NCBI GenBank assembly: GCA_021397835.1
Contig: JAJFZO010000609.1
Location: 2,605,001-2,669,000 of the forward strand
From: Moringa oleifera
Lineage: Eukaryota > Streptophyta > Magnoliopsida > Brassicales > Moringaceae
Direction: 5' to 3'
DNA length: 64,000 bases
A model generated the notes under the pieces. That model was not told where the DNA came from, made no database searches, and saw only the letters and a program-made list of their open reading frames with translations. Shown here in pieces: positions 22,140-33,471 of this stretch; within the stretch, counting starts at the first letter, position 1, and every line of letters starts with the position of its first letter. A program made the translations under genes and the position numbers.

Positions 22140-25100
22140 TACTCACTAACTAATTTGAGTTTAAAGTTATTATAGAAAAAATTGTATCTAAGATTAATTG
22201 TATCTAAAATTTAATTAGATCTCATAAAAAATTATGCCTAACATATAATTGATCCTAATAAATACTAAGGCTTAGTATATAATTGGACGTAAAATGCAAA
22301 TGGACTAAATACATAATTATGCTTAAAATATAATTAAACTCAACAATTATTTAGATTTAACATATAATTACGTCCAACAATTAATTGGACCTTAGTGTGC
22401 ATGAGCTTAGCAAATAATTGGATTTAGGAATTAAGACATAGTTGGATCCAAGTTATAATTCGAGTCAGGATATAATTAGGTCTTATAAAAAAATTGGACA
22501 TAATAGATAATTAAGCTTAGCAAATAAATAAGACAACCTAAGATATGATTGGGTTTATTCTGTATGAAAACAAAAAATAATTCAACCCAGTAACATATTG
22601 AGTCTAATTTATATTAATTATGCCATAAAAGTAATTGAACCTAATATGTAACTTGAGACTAACAGTTAGTTCGATTAAAAAATTTATTATGCTAAATAAT
22701 TAATTGATTCTAAAATTTGGTTGAGCCTAATAAAAAAATTGGTTTAATATATGATTGGGCCTAATAACGAAATTGGCTTAATAAATAATTGAACCTAATA
22801 TGTAATTGAGCTTAACAATTAATTGGGTCAAAATTTTAATTTAATAAAAAATTAAGCTTAAGATTTATTTTAGCTTAATAAATAATTAAACCTAACATTC
22901 AATTACACAGTACAATTAATTTGACCTAATAATTAATTGGAATTAAGATTTAATTAGGCCTAAAAGTTAGTTGGACGTAAGATTTAATCAGACCTAAAAA
23001 AATTATACTTAATAGGTAGTTAGATATAATAAATAATTATTTAATTTATAATTAGGTCTAAGCTAATAAAACTAATAAATAATTAGGCATTAAATATGAC
23101 ATAACCTAGAAAATAATTAGACTTGAAATTAATTGGGCCTTAGATTTAGTTGGACCTAACATTAAGCATATGCTATAATTAGGCCTTATATATAACTAGG
23201 CTTATGATATAATAGACCAAATATAATTAATTGGACTTGAGATATAATTGGCTTTATAAATAATTTAGCCTAATGCATAATTCTAACTTGTCCAAAATAT
23301 AATTGAAACTAATAATTAATTAGATCTAACATTTATTAAGTTTAGTAATTAATTGGGTGTATCATGCATGAACCCAAGAGATTTTTAGGCTCATAAACAA
23401 ATTGGATTTAACCCATATTAATTGGGACTATGTATTAAGTCAACATAAAAAATAATTGGGCCTAATATGTAATCAATCCTAATAATTAATTAGACTTAAC
23501 AATTCATTAGGCCTAACAATTTATTAGGTTTAATAATTAATTAAGTTTAAAATTTGATTGGGCTTGATAAAAAATTTAGCTTAACATTAAATGGGTCACT
23601 TAAATAATCAAATATAATATGCAAATGGGTCAAATAATGAAATGAACCTAATAAATAATGAGTCATAACAATTAATTAGACTTAATAATTAATTAGGCCC
23701 AAGATTTAATTAGAACTAACAAAATTTTTAGTTTAACATATAATTAATAGTAAAAAATAATTAAGCTTAATATACAATTTAGGCTAAGAACAAGATAACT
23801 ATACCAAAAGTAAAATTAGGTCGAATAATAAATTAGATTTGAGATATAATTGAGTCAAATGACCTAATAAGAAGTTGGACCTAGTGTTATGAGCCTAACA
23901 AATAATTAAACCTATTAACAAATTGAGACTAAAATATAATTGAGCTTAAATTATAATTAAACTTAAGATTAATTAGACCATAGATCTTTAGGCTGAATCA
24001 TAAGTAATAATGTATAAAATATCATTAGGTCCATAGTACATGAAATTCATAAGAGTCTTAGATTACATGAAATTCATAAGTGTCTTAGCCTAGAAACAAA
24101 TTGAACCTAAGGTATATTAACTAAGATTGAGAATTAATTAAGTCATAAAATAATTAGGACCGAATATGTAATTGAGGTTAATAATTAATTGAACCGAATA
24201 AATTAGTTGTACTCAAAATTTAATTAGACCTAATAAAAAATTATGCTTGATATATAATGGGTCCTAAGAGAAATGTGCCTAATAAACAATTGATCATCCA
24301 ATGTGTAATTGATCTTAAGAATTAATTGGACTTAACAATAACAATTCATTAAGCCAAATAATTAATCGAGCCTAAAATTTAATTAGCTTTTATAAAAAAT
24401 TATGTTTAATATATAATTTACTTTAAAAAATAATTGAACTTAATATATAATTAAACATAATACAATATTGAATTTAAGATGTAATTGAGATTGATAATTA
24501 ATTAGACGTAGCGACTAATTTAGCCTAACAATTATTTAACCCTAGTAATTAATTGGACCTAATATTTAATTATACAAAATTAGTTAAGCCTAATATTTGA
24601 TTGGACTAATAAAGAGTTGACTTCATATATAATTGGACCTAATAAATAAGAGGGTCGAAAATATATTTGCCCAATAACTAACTAGATCTAGGATATAATT
24701 AAGTCTAACTATTGATGACCTAACAATTAAATAGGCTAGCAATTAATTAACCTTAATAATTAATGAGGCCTAAAATTTAATTGTGACTAAGAATTAATTG
24801 GCTTAAGATTTTGATGAGACCAATAAAAAAATATGCTTAAAGATATAATTAGGCCTAACAAAAATCAAGCTTAAAGATATAAGAAGGCTTAATAAAAAAT
24901 CAGGCTTAATCTATCATTGGTTTTAAAATTGAGTCCAAATATCAATTGGGCTTAACATATAATTAGATGTGGCATGCATGAACTTCATAAATAATTGGAC
25001 GTAGGAATGAATTAAGCATAAGATATAATTGGACCAAAATCAAAATGGAACTTAAGATATAAATGAGCATCATATTTAATTTGGTCAAAATTAATGTTAA

Positions 25101-25460
25101 CAATTAATTAAACCTTGCAATTCATTGGCTAACAAATAATTAGGCCTAAGATTTGATTAGATCAAAGAAAAATGTAGACTTAATATAATTTGACTTAACA
25201 AAAACTATTCTTAATATATCTTGAGATTAAAACCTAAATTAGCCTAATAAATAATTAAGCCTAAGATTTAATTGAATCTAACTAGTTGGATGTAACAATT
25301 AATTTCCCTAACAATTGATTGGGTTTTAAGATTTAATTGTGCTTGGGACTAGTTTGGCTTAATATTTAATTGGACCTTATTAAAAATTAGACTTAATATA
25401 TAATTAAACGTAAAAAAAATAAGTGAACTCCAAAAATATTGAGATGAATAATTAGGCCTA
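22140..25460. repeat. Degenerate 17-19 bp minisatellite array (~3.3 kb)
   Basis: Roughly 170-190 imperfect copies of a short unit whose consensus is close to CTAATAWWTAATTGGRC (17 bp) run head to tail. Monomer variants such as ATATGTAATT, AACAATTAATT, AAAATTTAATT, AATAAAAAATT and AATATATAATT recur in a similar order about every 145-160 bp (compare 22,641-22,798 with 24,153-24,300), which suggests a higher-order unit. No coding potential. The array directly follows the CACTA 3' coding region, so it may be an internal or subterminal repeat of that element. Confidence 0.85.
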
Positions 25461-26440
25461 ATAAATAAATTATGTAGTTGTGGTTTTGACTCTCACATAC
25501 AATGATTTATTTCATTAATTTAGTTGGCTTAAGTCAACTACTTAAAGAAAGATTATTCTTTTTTACACAACTACTTAAAGAAAATATAATTCTTTTTTAT
25601 ATTTGTTTTTTGTTTACTTTTTTTTGCTAAAGTATATAAGATCTTGTGTTAGGAGAGTTAGGGTTTTCATCTTCACACATAACCACCTCTTCTTTTTTTA
25701 TAGCCATCTAAAGGTGAAGGGTGGGTTCTCCATCATCATCTAATTGGATTTCTTCATCTAATGTTGTCTTCTTTCTTTATTTTTCTCTCTTTCTTTCTAT
25801 TTCTCTATCTTTCTCTCTCTTTCAACATTGCATAATGTTGAGATTGGGAAACTTAGGTTTTCACATAATTATTCTCTCAATGTCTTTAAGGTTAGGATTA
25901 AACAATTCTTGAGGGTGTTTCGAGTTTCATCCTCATCAAATTTTAGGGGTTTTAGTTATTGGCGTAATAACTTAAGGTGTTTTAGGGTTCCAACACAAAG
26001 ATTTTAAGGTGTTTTTCTAGTATAAATACATTAACTTATGAAATTTCTTAGGTTTCAGTTAAATAATATAGACAAAATTTTTAAAGATTTTAGATTTTCA
26101 CAAAACAATTTTAGGGTTTTAACATAAAAATCATTATGGGTTCTTCGGGTTTCCTGTACATGAAATTTGAGGGGTTTTTGTTTATGGTATAGCAATTATA
26201 GATGTTTTTAGGGTTTTAGCTGGAAAAATTTAAGAGTTCTTTGGGTTTAAGCACATCAATTTCAGGTTGGAGTACATCAACTTTGTTTTATGGTTCATGT
26301 TCTTCCTCACTAGTGGAAACAACAACCGTATTATCTCATTTTGCTAATAACTATTTCTCTGTAACTTCACTTATGATATAATTTTTGTTCTTAGTAGTAA
26401 TTTTTTGATTATTAATTTTATGTATATTGATCGTGAATTG
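25461..26440. other. Unassigned nuclear DNA with telo-box motifs and TATA-like sites
   Basis: Non-plastid sequence. Motifs of the form TTAGGGTTTT (plant telo-box AAACCCTAA on the other strand) occur near 25,660, 25,990, 26,110 and 26,207. TATA-like elements lie near 25,633 (TATATAAG) and 26,020 (TATAAATA). The repeated phrase with AAAATTTTAGGGGTTTT-type cores suggests a degenerate 45-100 bp repeat. The frame at 25,721-25,912 is serine/leucine low-complexity and is not supported. It could be a decayed promoter and leader; I do not recognise a gene. Confidence 0.45.
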
Positions 26441-26464
26441 GTTTGTATATATATATATATATAA
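26441..26464. repeat. (TA)n microsatellite
   Basis: A short TA dinucleotide run in nuclear AT-rich sequence. No function is implied. Confidence 0.85.
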
Positions 26465-26992
26465 AGTATCATTACTGTGATTTGAGATACATAAGTAAGA
26501 ACTTGAAGTAATAAACAAGAATTAAAATAAGAAAAAAACAAATTGGAGGCTTTAAGGAGTTTCTTTATATTGAACTTGATGGCTATTGCATAGATTCTGT
26601 TAACCCTTACCTTAACTCAATACTAGATGCAATGGTTTAGTGTTATTCTTATTATTATGGCTGTTATGGCCTGGTATTACTATTAATTATTATTTAAAGT
26701 ATTCTCGTATTGTAATACAAGCTTGTTAACATATTTGTTATATTTTCAACTTATAATGGTATATTCTACTTATTGTTTGATTTCTAATGCATAATTTGAG
26801 TTCGAGTTTGGATTTGAGTTTTCTATAAACTTTGCAGGCAATTCATATGAACCAAAAAGTGAATAGATAAGGAAAGGAGATAAAGAGTACTACTTCATTA
26901 TGTTTTAAAATTTTTAAAATAAAAAATTCAATAATTGTGTATTGAAATTTTACTTATATTTTATTATTTAATACACATGTACGTACATATAC

Positions 26993-27028
26993 ATACATAC
27001 ACACACATATATATGTGTGTGTATGTAT
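26993..27028. repeat. 36-bp perfect palindrome of CA/TA/TG dinucleotides
   Basis: Bases 26,993-27,028 read the same on both strands, with the centre between 27,010 and 27,011. It is built from ATAC, (AC)n, (AT)n, (GT)n and GTAT blocks and lies within a longer AC/AT/GT microsatellite (26,972-27,042). It could extrude as a cruciform; more simply it is a compound microsatellite. Confidence 0.85.
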
Positions 27029-27109
27029 ATACACACATATAAATTAAGTAATTTTTATAATAAAAATTATAATAATGAATTATATTATTTAAATGACATT
27101 ATTATTATA

Positions 27110-28870
27110 TATGTAAAGTGATTATATTTTTGATAATTTAAAAAATTTTTTATTTAAAAAACTACACTTTTATTTGTTACAAATTTTAAATATTATTACA
27201 GTAATCATATATATTTTAAAAAATGATATCACACTTCTCACAACAAAATTTAAGTAATTATTTATTGTAATTTGAATTTTATGTTATGAATCATATATTT
27301 ATAAAAATTAAAATTTTTATAATAAAGATTGAAATAGTACTAATAATTATAAAAATTATTTCACCTTGTTGTTATCATATTTGTTTCCATTTTTTTTTTT
27401 AACCAGAATGTTATAACATTAAGCTATAGTAATTTTTATAATAACAATCAGAAAGTTAATAAATACAAAATTAATTAACTTTATTATTATATTTTTGTTA
27501 GTCAATTTTTAAAAATTTATTACAGTGTGAGAATAAATATAATGTTATTTATTTTAACTATAAATTAAAAATAAGAATAAATAATGATTATGAAAATTAA
27601 TTGAGTTTACTGTTATTACATTTTTTTATTCAAGTTTAAAAAATTATTTTTATATTACAAGAAGTTCTTTTATGATAGAGATTATATCTTTTTGTAAATT
27701 TTTTTCAAAAATAATAGTAAGTAATTATAAAATTAATTGAATTTATTATTTTTATATTTAATTAAATTTTAAATATTATTATACTAATCATATATATTTA
27801 AGAAATATGATAAAGTATTTGATAAGACAAAATTTTAGTAATTATTTATTGTAGTTTAAATTTTATGTTATAAATTATATATTTATAAAAAATTTACTTT
27901 TTATAATAATAATTGAAATAGTTAATAATTATAAAAATTATTTCATTTTATTGTTATTTACTGTAATTATGAAAATAAAAAATAAGAATAATAAATGATC
28001 ATAAAAACTAAGTGAATTCATTGTTATTACATTTTATTATTCAGATTTACAAAATTATTTTTACATTACAAGAAGCTTTTTTTTGAGGAAAATTGTATCT
28101 TTTTGTAATTTTTTAAAAAATAATAGTAGTTAATAATCATAAATTAATTGATTTTATTATTATTATTGTTTATATCCAAATTTACTAAATTTTTTTAACA
28201 TTAGAGAAATTTTTTGTAAATTTTTTAATAAATATAAAAATTAATCCAGTTTATTATTATTATTATTATATTTTTAATTAAAATTTCCCATTTTCTTAGA
28301 CTACAAAAAGTTTTATAAAAAATTTAGAATATTATTTTTTGTAATTTTTGTAATAAATTTAATAACAGTTAATAATTATGAAATTAAGTTGAATTTCTTA
28401 TTATTCCATTTTTTATCCACATTTCTTAGATTTGTTACAACACAATAAGTTTTATAATGAGAAACATTATAATGTTAGTTGTAATTTTTAAATAAAATAA
28501 TAATAGTTAACAATTACAAAAATTATTTTACTCCATCATTACTTCATTTTTATCTGTATTTTACAAAATTTTTACTTTATAAAAAAGTCTAATAACAAAA
28601 AATGTTATTTTAAATTTTGTAATTTTATTTAATAATTATAATATTATTTCTTGCAATTATTATAAAAAATAAGAATGGTTAATAATTATGTAAATTAATT
28701 ACCTTTTTTAATCTATTTTTTTGTTAGATTTTAAAAATGTGAAAAGTATAATTTTTTAATAGAAACATTATGATTTTATTTTTTGAAATTGTTATATTAA
28801 AAAATAATTTTTTAATAATTACAAAAATTCATTCACTTTGTTATTAAATTTAAAATTTTTGTCACCGCTC
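27110..28870. repeat. AT-rich imperfect repeats, no gene
   Basis: Very AT-rich sequence with partly repeated segments. About 27,140-27,380 resembles 27,735-27,960, and 27,610-27,760 resembles 28,015-28,170. A shorter motif like TTTACAAAATT..TACAAGAAG recurs at about 27,640, 28,045, 28,185, 28,290, 28,425 and 28,555. The spacing is irregular. It lies upstream of the CACTA transposase start and might be a subterminal repeat region of that element. No coding region is visible. Confidence 0.55.
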
Positions 28871-29865
28871 TAATATTCACATGCAGTTATGAAATTTAAT
28901 CTATCATTTAAAGATTATAAAATAATATTGGCTTAATATGCATAAATATTTTATTTGATTTTTTATATTTTTGAAATTATATTTTAAACTTTTGTGTGTT
29001 TTATTTGATGTAGTTTGAAGTTTTCAATAATTAATTTCAATTTGAATTGTGTTTTTCAAATTTACAAGAGGATCAATTAGAAACTAATAAACATTGATCT
29101 AGTTTTGTGAAAGAAAGTATGATACAGGTATCACATATGAAACTTAATTATTAATTGTTATTAATTAATTTATTTTTTTTAATTTAATATCAACCATATA
29201 TATTGATACAACATTGTATAGCTTTTTTAAATTATTTTTTCAATAAAGATTTCACTTCAATTATAGTTTGATATGTTGATAATATATATGATTGCATTGT
29301 TATGTGATTATTTAAAAATATGTCATTTGGATTTTTCATTAATAATTGGCTTACTCAAGTAGGTATTGAAGTTTATTTAGCATACCTATTGTTAGCCGTA
29401 ATAGATTGAACTACAATCTTAGAAACTCGTTTAGGAGTTAACTGGCTGTAGTTAACCTTTGGATTGTAGTCCCCATTTGAGATTGTTCTTAAAGAAATGC
29501 TCTCACTAGAATAAACAAATTTATTTTGCAATCAATTTATTTGAATTTTGTAATTTTATCTATACTTGTTCTTCGAACGAATATTTATGATGCATTAGTA
29601 ATTTATTTCATGCAATTTGAGAACCATAGAAAGACATCGTTGAAATTTTTATAAGCTACTTACTTGTACAAACTTGTTGTAATGAGAACCCTCTATTGAA
29701 ATGTGTTAAAAATAATAGCTATCCATCATATACAAATGTAATAATACTTTTAAAAAAAGATACCTGGCTTGTCATTATGCTAATAGTGTATTTAAGGATG
29801 GATTATTGAGTTTTTTTCATTGTGCCAACAGATGCAAATTTTAGTGCATCGTCATTAGATGTATA
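28871..29865. other. Non-coding nuclear stretch upstream of CACTA transposase
   Basis: About 1 kb without a supported gene. One small inverted repeat stands out near 29,408-29,470 (ACTACAATC ... GATTGTAGT, with GTTAAC direct repeats between the arms). I see no plastid similarity and no clear CACTA terminus. Confidence 0.5.
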
Positions 29866-30763
29866 ATGGAAGAACCTCACAGAATCATTTATCACCAAAA
29901 TTTTTGTAAGGGGTTGAGGAACTTGTTATACTGTGTGCCAGTTGCTATGTATCACGTAAATGGGTTGTTCAAGTGTCCGTGTGCAAAATGCAAGTGTTTA
30001 TGGTTTCATAACCCAAACACCATTCGATTGCACTTGTATAGAAAAAGGTTTTTAACTTGACTATTACCATGGGCGTAACCATGGTGAGGCTCCTACCTCA
30101 TTTCTTGCAAGTCCATCATTTGTTCTAAATGTTAAACCAATGTTGCTTAATCCAAAGTCGGCTAGATTTTATGGTATGCTAAATGTTGCCCAAACACCTT
30201 TGTTGGATAGATGTGATAGTCACTCAATTCTATCGGTGGCTCTGAGATTATTGAATATTAAGTTTAATTATAATATAACTATGGCATACATGGATAAAGT
30301 AATTACTTTGTTGAAGGAGGTGTTACTGGCAAGTAATAAAATGCTTGATAATTTTTACCAAATTAAAAAGTTGGTCTCCTAGCTTGGATGTGGTTATAAG
30401 AAAATTGATAATTGTCCTACTAGTTGCATGTTATATTATGGCAATAGTGCCATAAATTAAGAATATAGATTTTGTGGACAAAGTCGCTTCTAAGTATGAT
30501 CTAGAGTAAATAACTGGGCCAAAGATGTATCGAAGAAATATAGTATTTGTTGATAGTTCCACGGTTATAATAGTTGTTTGCATCAAATGCTAGTGCAGAG
30601 TATATGCGATGGCATCATGAAAATGATGTAAAGAAGGAGTGTTACCACACCTATTAGATGGAGAAGTTTAGAAGCATTTCAATCTTACTTATTTAGAGTT
30701 CGCATCAGAACCGAGGAATATTCAATTAAGATTATGTTATGATGTGCTTCATTCCTTCTAACA
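29866..30763 (+). pseudogene. CACTA (En/Spm) transposase, N-terminal part, cut by plastid DNA
   Basis: The frame at 29,866-30,060 shows a transposase-associated zinc-binding type segment, with GLFKCPCAKCKCLWFHNPNT and a HLYRKRFL block (compare CPC..C.....H......HL). In other frames follow YHGRNHGEAPT-like, then SILSVALRLLNIKFNYNITM and LLASNKMLDNFYQIKKLVS (30,206-30,380) and KKIDNCPTSCMLYYGN (30,400-30,445). LEFASEPRNIQLRLCYDVLH (30,695-30,755) corresponds to the conserved FASEPRNVRLGL motif before the central domain. The similarity runs up to about 30,760 and is then replaced by plastid trnA sequence. Multiple stops and shifts are present. Confidence 0.85.
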
Positions 30764-30884
30764 GGACAATTAGACACCCAACCCGTAATCACAATGACCC
30801 AATTGCTAGAGCGAAGCTCTACCGACTGTGCTATATCCCCCCCGAGCCAAGTGGAGCATGCATGAAGGAGTCAAATGCTTCTTC
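30764..30884 (-). pseudogene. trnA-UGC: trnA-UGC 5' exon fragment with flanks
   Basis: The reverse complement carries the trnI-trnA spacer, the 38-nt trnA 5' exon (30,803-30,840) and the first ~38 nt of the trnA intron. Compared with 43,888-43,965 the exon has several changes, including loss of the UGC anticodon context (TTGCTAG on this strand against TTGCAAG). It abuts the CACTA transposase on the left and rbcL on the right. Confidence 0.88.
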
Positions 30885-31117
30885 ACATCCATTGCGCAAC
30901 GCATGCAGTTATTGATAGACAGAAGAATCATGGTATGCACTTTCGTGTACTAGCTAAAGCATTACTTTTGTCTGGTGGACATCATATTCATGCTGGTATA
31001 GTAGTAGGTAAACTTGAAGGAGAAAGAGAAATTACTTTGGGCTTTGTTGATTTACTACGTGATGATTTTGTTGAAAAAGATTGAAGCCGCGGTATTTTTT
31101 TCACTCAAGATTGGGTC
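30885..31117 (+). pseudogene. rbcL: rbcL internal fragment
   Basis: About 230 nt of the Rubisco large subunit, roughly residues 290-366 of 475. It shows [37 protein letters not shown] (active-site histidines and the loop 6 lysine) and [15 protein letters not shown]. An arginine codon CGA in the DRSRG segment is TGA (31,081-31,084). The fragment ends in FFTQDWV at about 31,117. Its neighbours are not those of plastid rbcL, so it is a rearranged piece. Confidence 0.92.
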
Positions 31118-31296
31118 TTACTCTATTTTTGTTAATATGGCCTATAATAATTCATCAGTCACAAATTTTCAATCGAATTTTTTTATTCTTTCAATTGGTA
31201 TTTTTGCTTATCCCCGTCTCTTTTAAAAATAGAAACTTAGGAAAGTGCTTTAGAAAGATATGGATAAAAAAAGAACATATTTCATTTAGCCCCTTC
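31118..31296. other. Probable petL upstream spacer
   Basis: AT-rich sequence leading into petL, with no gene recognised. It is probably the plastid psbE-petL spacer, by position only. Confidence 0.4.
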
Positions 31297-31392
31297 ATGC
31301 CTACTATAACTAGTTATTTCGGTTTTCTACTAATAGCTTTAACTATAACTTCAGCTCTATTTATTGGTATAAGCAAGATACAGCTTATTTGA
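31297..31392 (+). pseudogene. petL: petL copy, frame intact (31 codons)
   Basis: PetL is a one-helix subunit of the cytochrome b6f complex. [20 protein letters not shown] and the ISKIQLI end give the full 31-residue protein with only a few conservative changes. It is the only protein-coding frame here that is complete and without an obvious disabling change, but its small size makes this possible by chance. It lies in a mosaic of plastid pieces without its partner genes, so it is listed as a pseudogene. Confidence 0.85.
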
Positions 31393-31679
31393 AATTAATT
31401 GAATGAAGAGCTTATTTTATAAAAAGAAATCTTTCTGTGGTATTCCATATATTAGATAGTTCTTTACTTTACCGTATTAATTACCAATTATTGGTCATTG
31501 AGATTCATGGGCAATACGGATTAATATTTAAGGATAGATATTACCTCTCTTTTTCCTCTTTCATATGAGACATCTAAGTCATACAAGTAAAGAGATCTAT
31601 AGATATGGAACAGGGGCGCATTCAGTCCTTCTTTGTCCATTAGTTTAGTCCCAGTTTTTTTTTTCTTTTCATCGCGGGG
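31393..31679. other. petL downstream and trnfM upstream spacer
   Basis: About 290 bp with no gene. A joint between the petL flank and the trnfM flank must lie inside, because the two genes are far apart in plastomes; I cannot place it. Confidence 0.45.
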
Positions 31680-31753
31680 CGCGGGGTAGAGCAGTTTGGT
31701 AGCTCGCAAGGCTCATAACCTTGAGGTCATGGGTTCAAATCTTGTATCCACAA
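31680..31753 (+). pseudogene. trnfM-CAU: trnfM-CAU copy
   Basis: The 74-nt sequence is plastid initiator tRNA: CGCGGGGTAGAGCAGTTTGG, the CTCATAA anticodon loop with CAU kept, and a GGTTCAAAT T-loop. Changes in the T-stem and acceptor (TGTATCCACAA against the usual TGTCTCCGCAA) break pairs. The 3' end joins directly to ycf2 coding sequence, an arrangement not found in plastomes. Confidence 0.92.
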
Positions 31754-33381
31754 CATTTTATGATCTGGATGTGAATGAGTTGAATTACTTATCCCTCGGT
31801 CTATTAGTGAACTCTCTCTCTAGGGATTATGAAAGATGTTCCACTAGAAATATTCTTGTTATTACTTTGACTCATATTTCCCAAAAAATGGATCTTACTC
31901 TAATAGCCCCGAATAAATTAAATACATGCATTAAGATACGAAGGCTTCTTATTCCACAGCAATGAAAGCACTTTTCACTCTTTCATATACTAGGGGATTT
32001 CACTTGGAAAAGAAAATGTTCCATACTAATAGATTCGAGTCCATAACCATGGGTTTCAATGCACGAGATCTTGTAGCACTTACCAATGAGGCCCTATCGA
32101 TTAGTATTACACAAAAGAAATCAATTATAGACACTAATACAATTAGATCTGCTCTTCATAGGCAAACTTGGGATTTGCGATCCCAGGTAAGATCAGTTCA
32201 GTATCATGGGATCCTTTTCTATCAGATAGGAAGGGTTGTTGCACAAAATGTACTTCTAAGTAATTGCCCCATAGAAACTACATATCTATCTATATGAAGA
32301 AGAAATCATGTAACGAAGGGGATTCTTATTTGTACAAATGGTACTTCGAATTGGAACGAGCATGAAGAAATTAATGATACTTCTTTATCTTTTGAGTTGT
32401 TCTGTCGGATCGGTCGCTCCAGACCTTTGGTCTCTACCCGGACCCAATGAAAAAAATTGGATCACTTCTTATGGATTCGTTGAGAATGATTCTGATCTAG
32501 TTCATGGCCCATTAGAAGTAGAAGGCATTCTGGTGGGATCCTCACGGACAGAAAAAGATTGGAGTTAGTTTGATAATGATCGAGTGACATTGCTTCTTCG
32601 GTCTAAACCAAGGAATCCCTTATATATGATACAAAATGGATCTTGTTCTATCGTTAATTAGAGATTTCTCTATGAAAAATATGAATCAGAGTTTGAAGAA
32701 GGAGAAGGAGAAGGAGTCATTGACCCGTAACAGATAGGGGAGGATTTATTCAATCACATAGTTTGGGCTCTTAGAATATGGCGCCCTTGGGGCTTTCTAT
32801 TTGATTGTATCGAAGGGCCCAATGAATTGGGATTTCCCTATCGGGCCAGGTCATTTCGGGGCAAATGGATCATTTATGATGAAAATGATGAGCTTCAAGC
32901 GAATGATTCAGAGTTCTTGCAAAGTGGAACCATGCAGTACCAGACACGAGATAGATTTTCCAAAGAACAAGGCTTTTTTTGAATAAGCCAATTCATTTGG
33001 GACCCTACGGATCCACTCTTTTTCCTACTCAAAGATCAGACTTTTTGTCTCTGTGTTTTCACAACAAGAATTCTTTGCAAATGAAGAGATGTCAAAGGGG
33101 CTTCTTACTTCCCAAACAGATCCTCATACATCTATATATAAATGCTGGTTTATTAAGAATACACAAGAAAAGCATTTTGAATTGTTGATTCATTGCCAGA
33201 GATGGCTTAGAACCAATAATTCATTATCTAATCGATTTTTCCGTTCTAATACTCCATCTGAGAGTTATCAGTATTTATCAAATTTGTTCCTATCTAACGG
33301 AACACTATTGGATCAAATGACAAGGACATTGTTGAGAAAAAGATGGTTTTTTCCAGATGAAATGAAATTAGATTCATGTAA
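31754..33381 (+). pseudogene. ycf2: ycf2 3' fragment
   Basis: Ycf2 is a very large FtsH-like protein of the plastid envelope, about 2,280 residues; this is about the last 540. [40 protein letters not shown] and [20 protein letters not shown] are clear. The tail [20 protein letters not shown] and the native stop at 33,379-33,381 follow. It is broken by frameshifts near 31,965, 32,300 and 32,975 and by nonsense codons near 32,565 and 32,650. The left end is a joint with trnfM. Confidence 0.93.
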
Positions 33382-33471
33382 CAGGAGAAAAGTTTCCCAT
33401 TACTCAGCCAAAAAGATATGTGGCCATGAAATAGGGATTAAGTGGAACAGAATTGACTAGGTGGTAAAGTC

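Noticed and set aside
22140..25460. CRISPR-like array
   Set aside because: The repeats are short, degenerate and directly adjacent without unique spacers; no cas genes are present.
25721..25912. 63-codon open frame as a gene
   Set aside because: Low-complexity serine/leucine/phenylalanine product from a pyrimidine-rich leader-like sequence, with no recognised family.
29408..29470. Inverted repeat near 29,408-29,470 as a CACTA terminus
   Set aside because: The arms lack a CACTA end with adjacent target-site duplication, and I find no matching far end.
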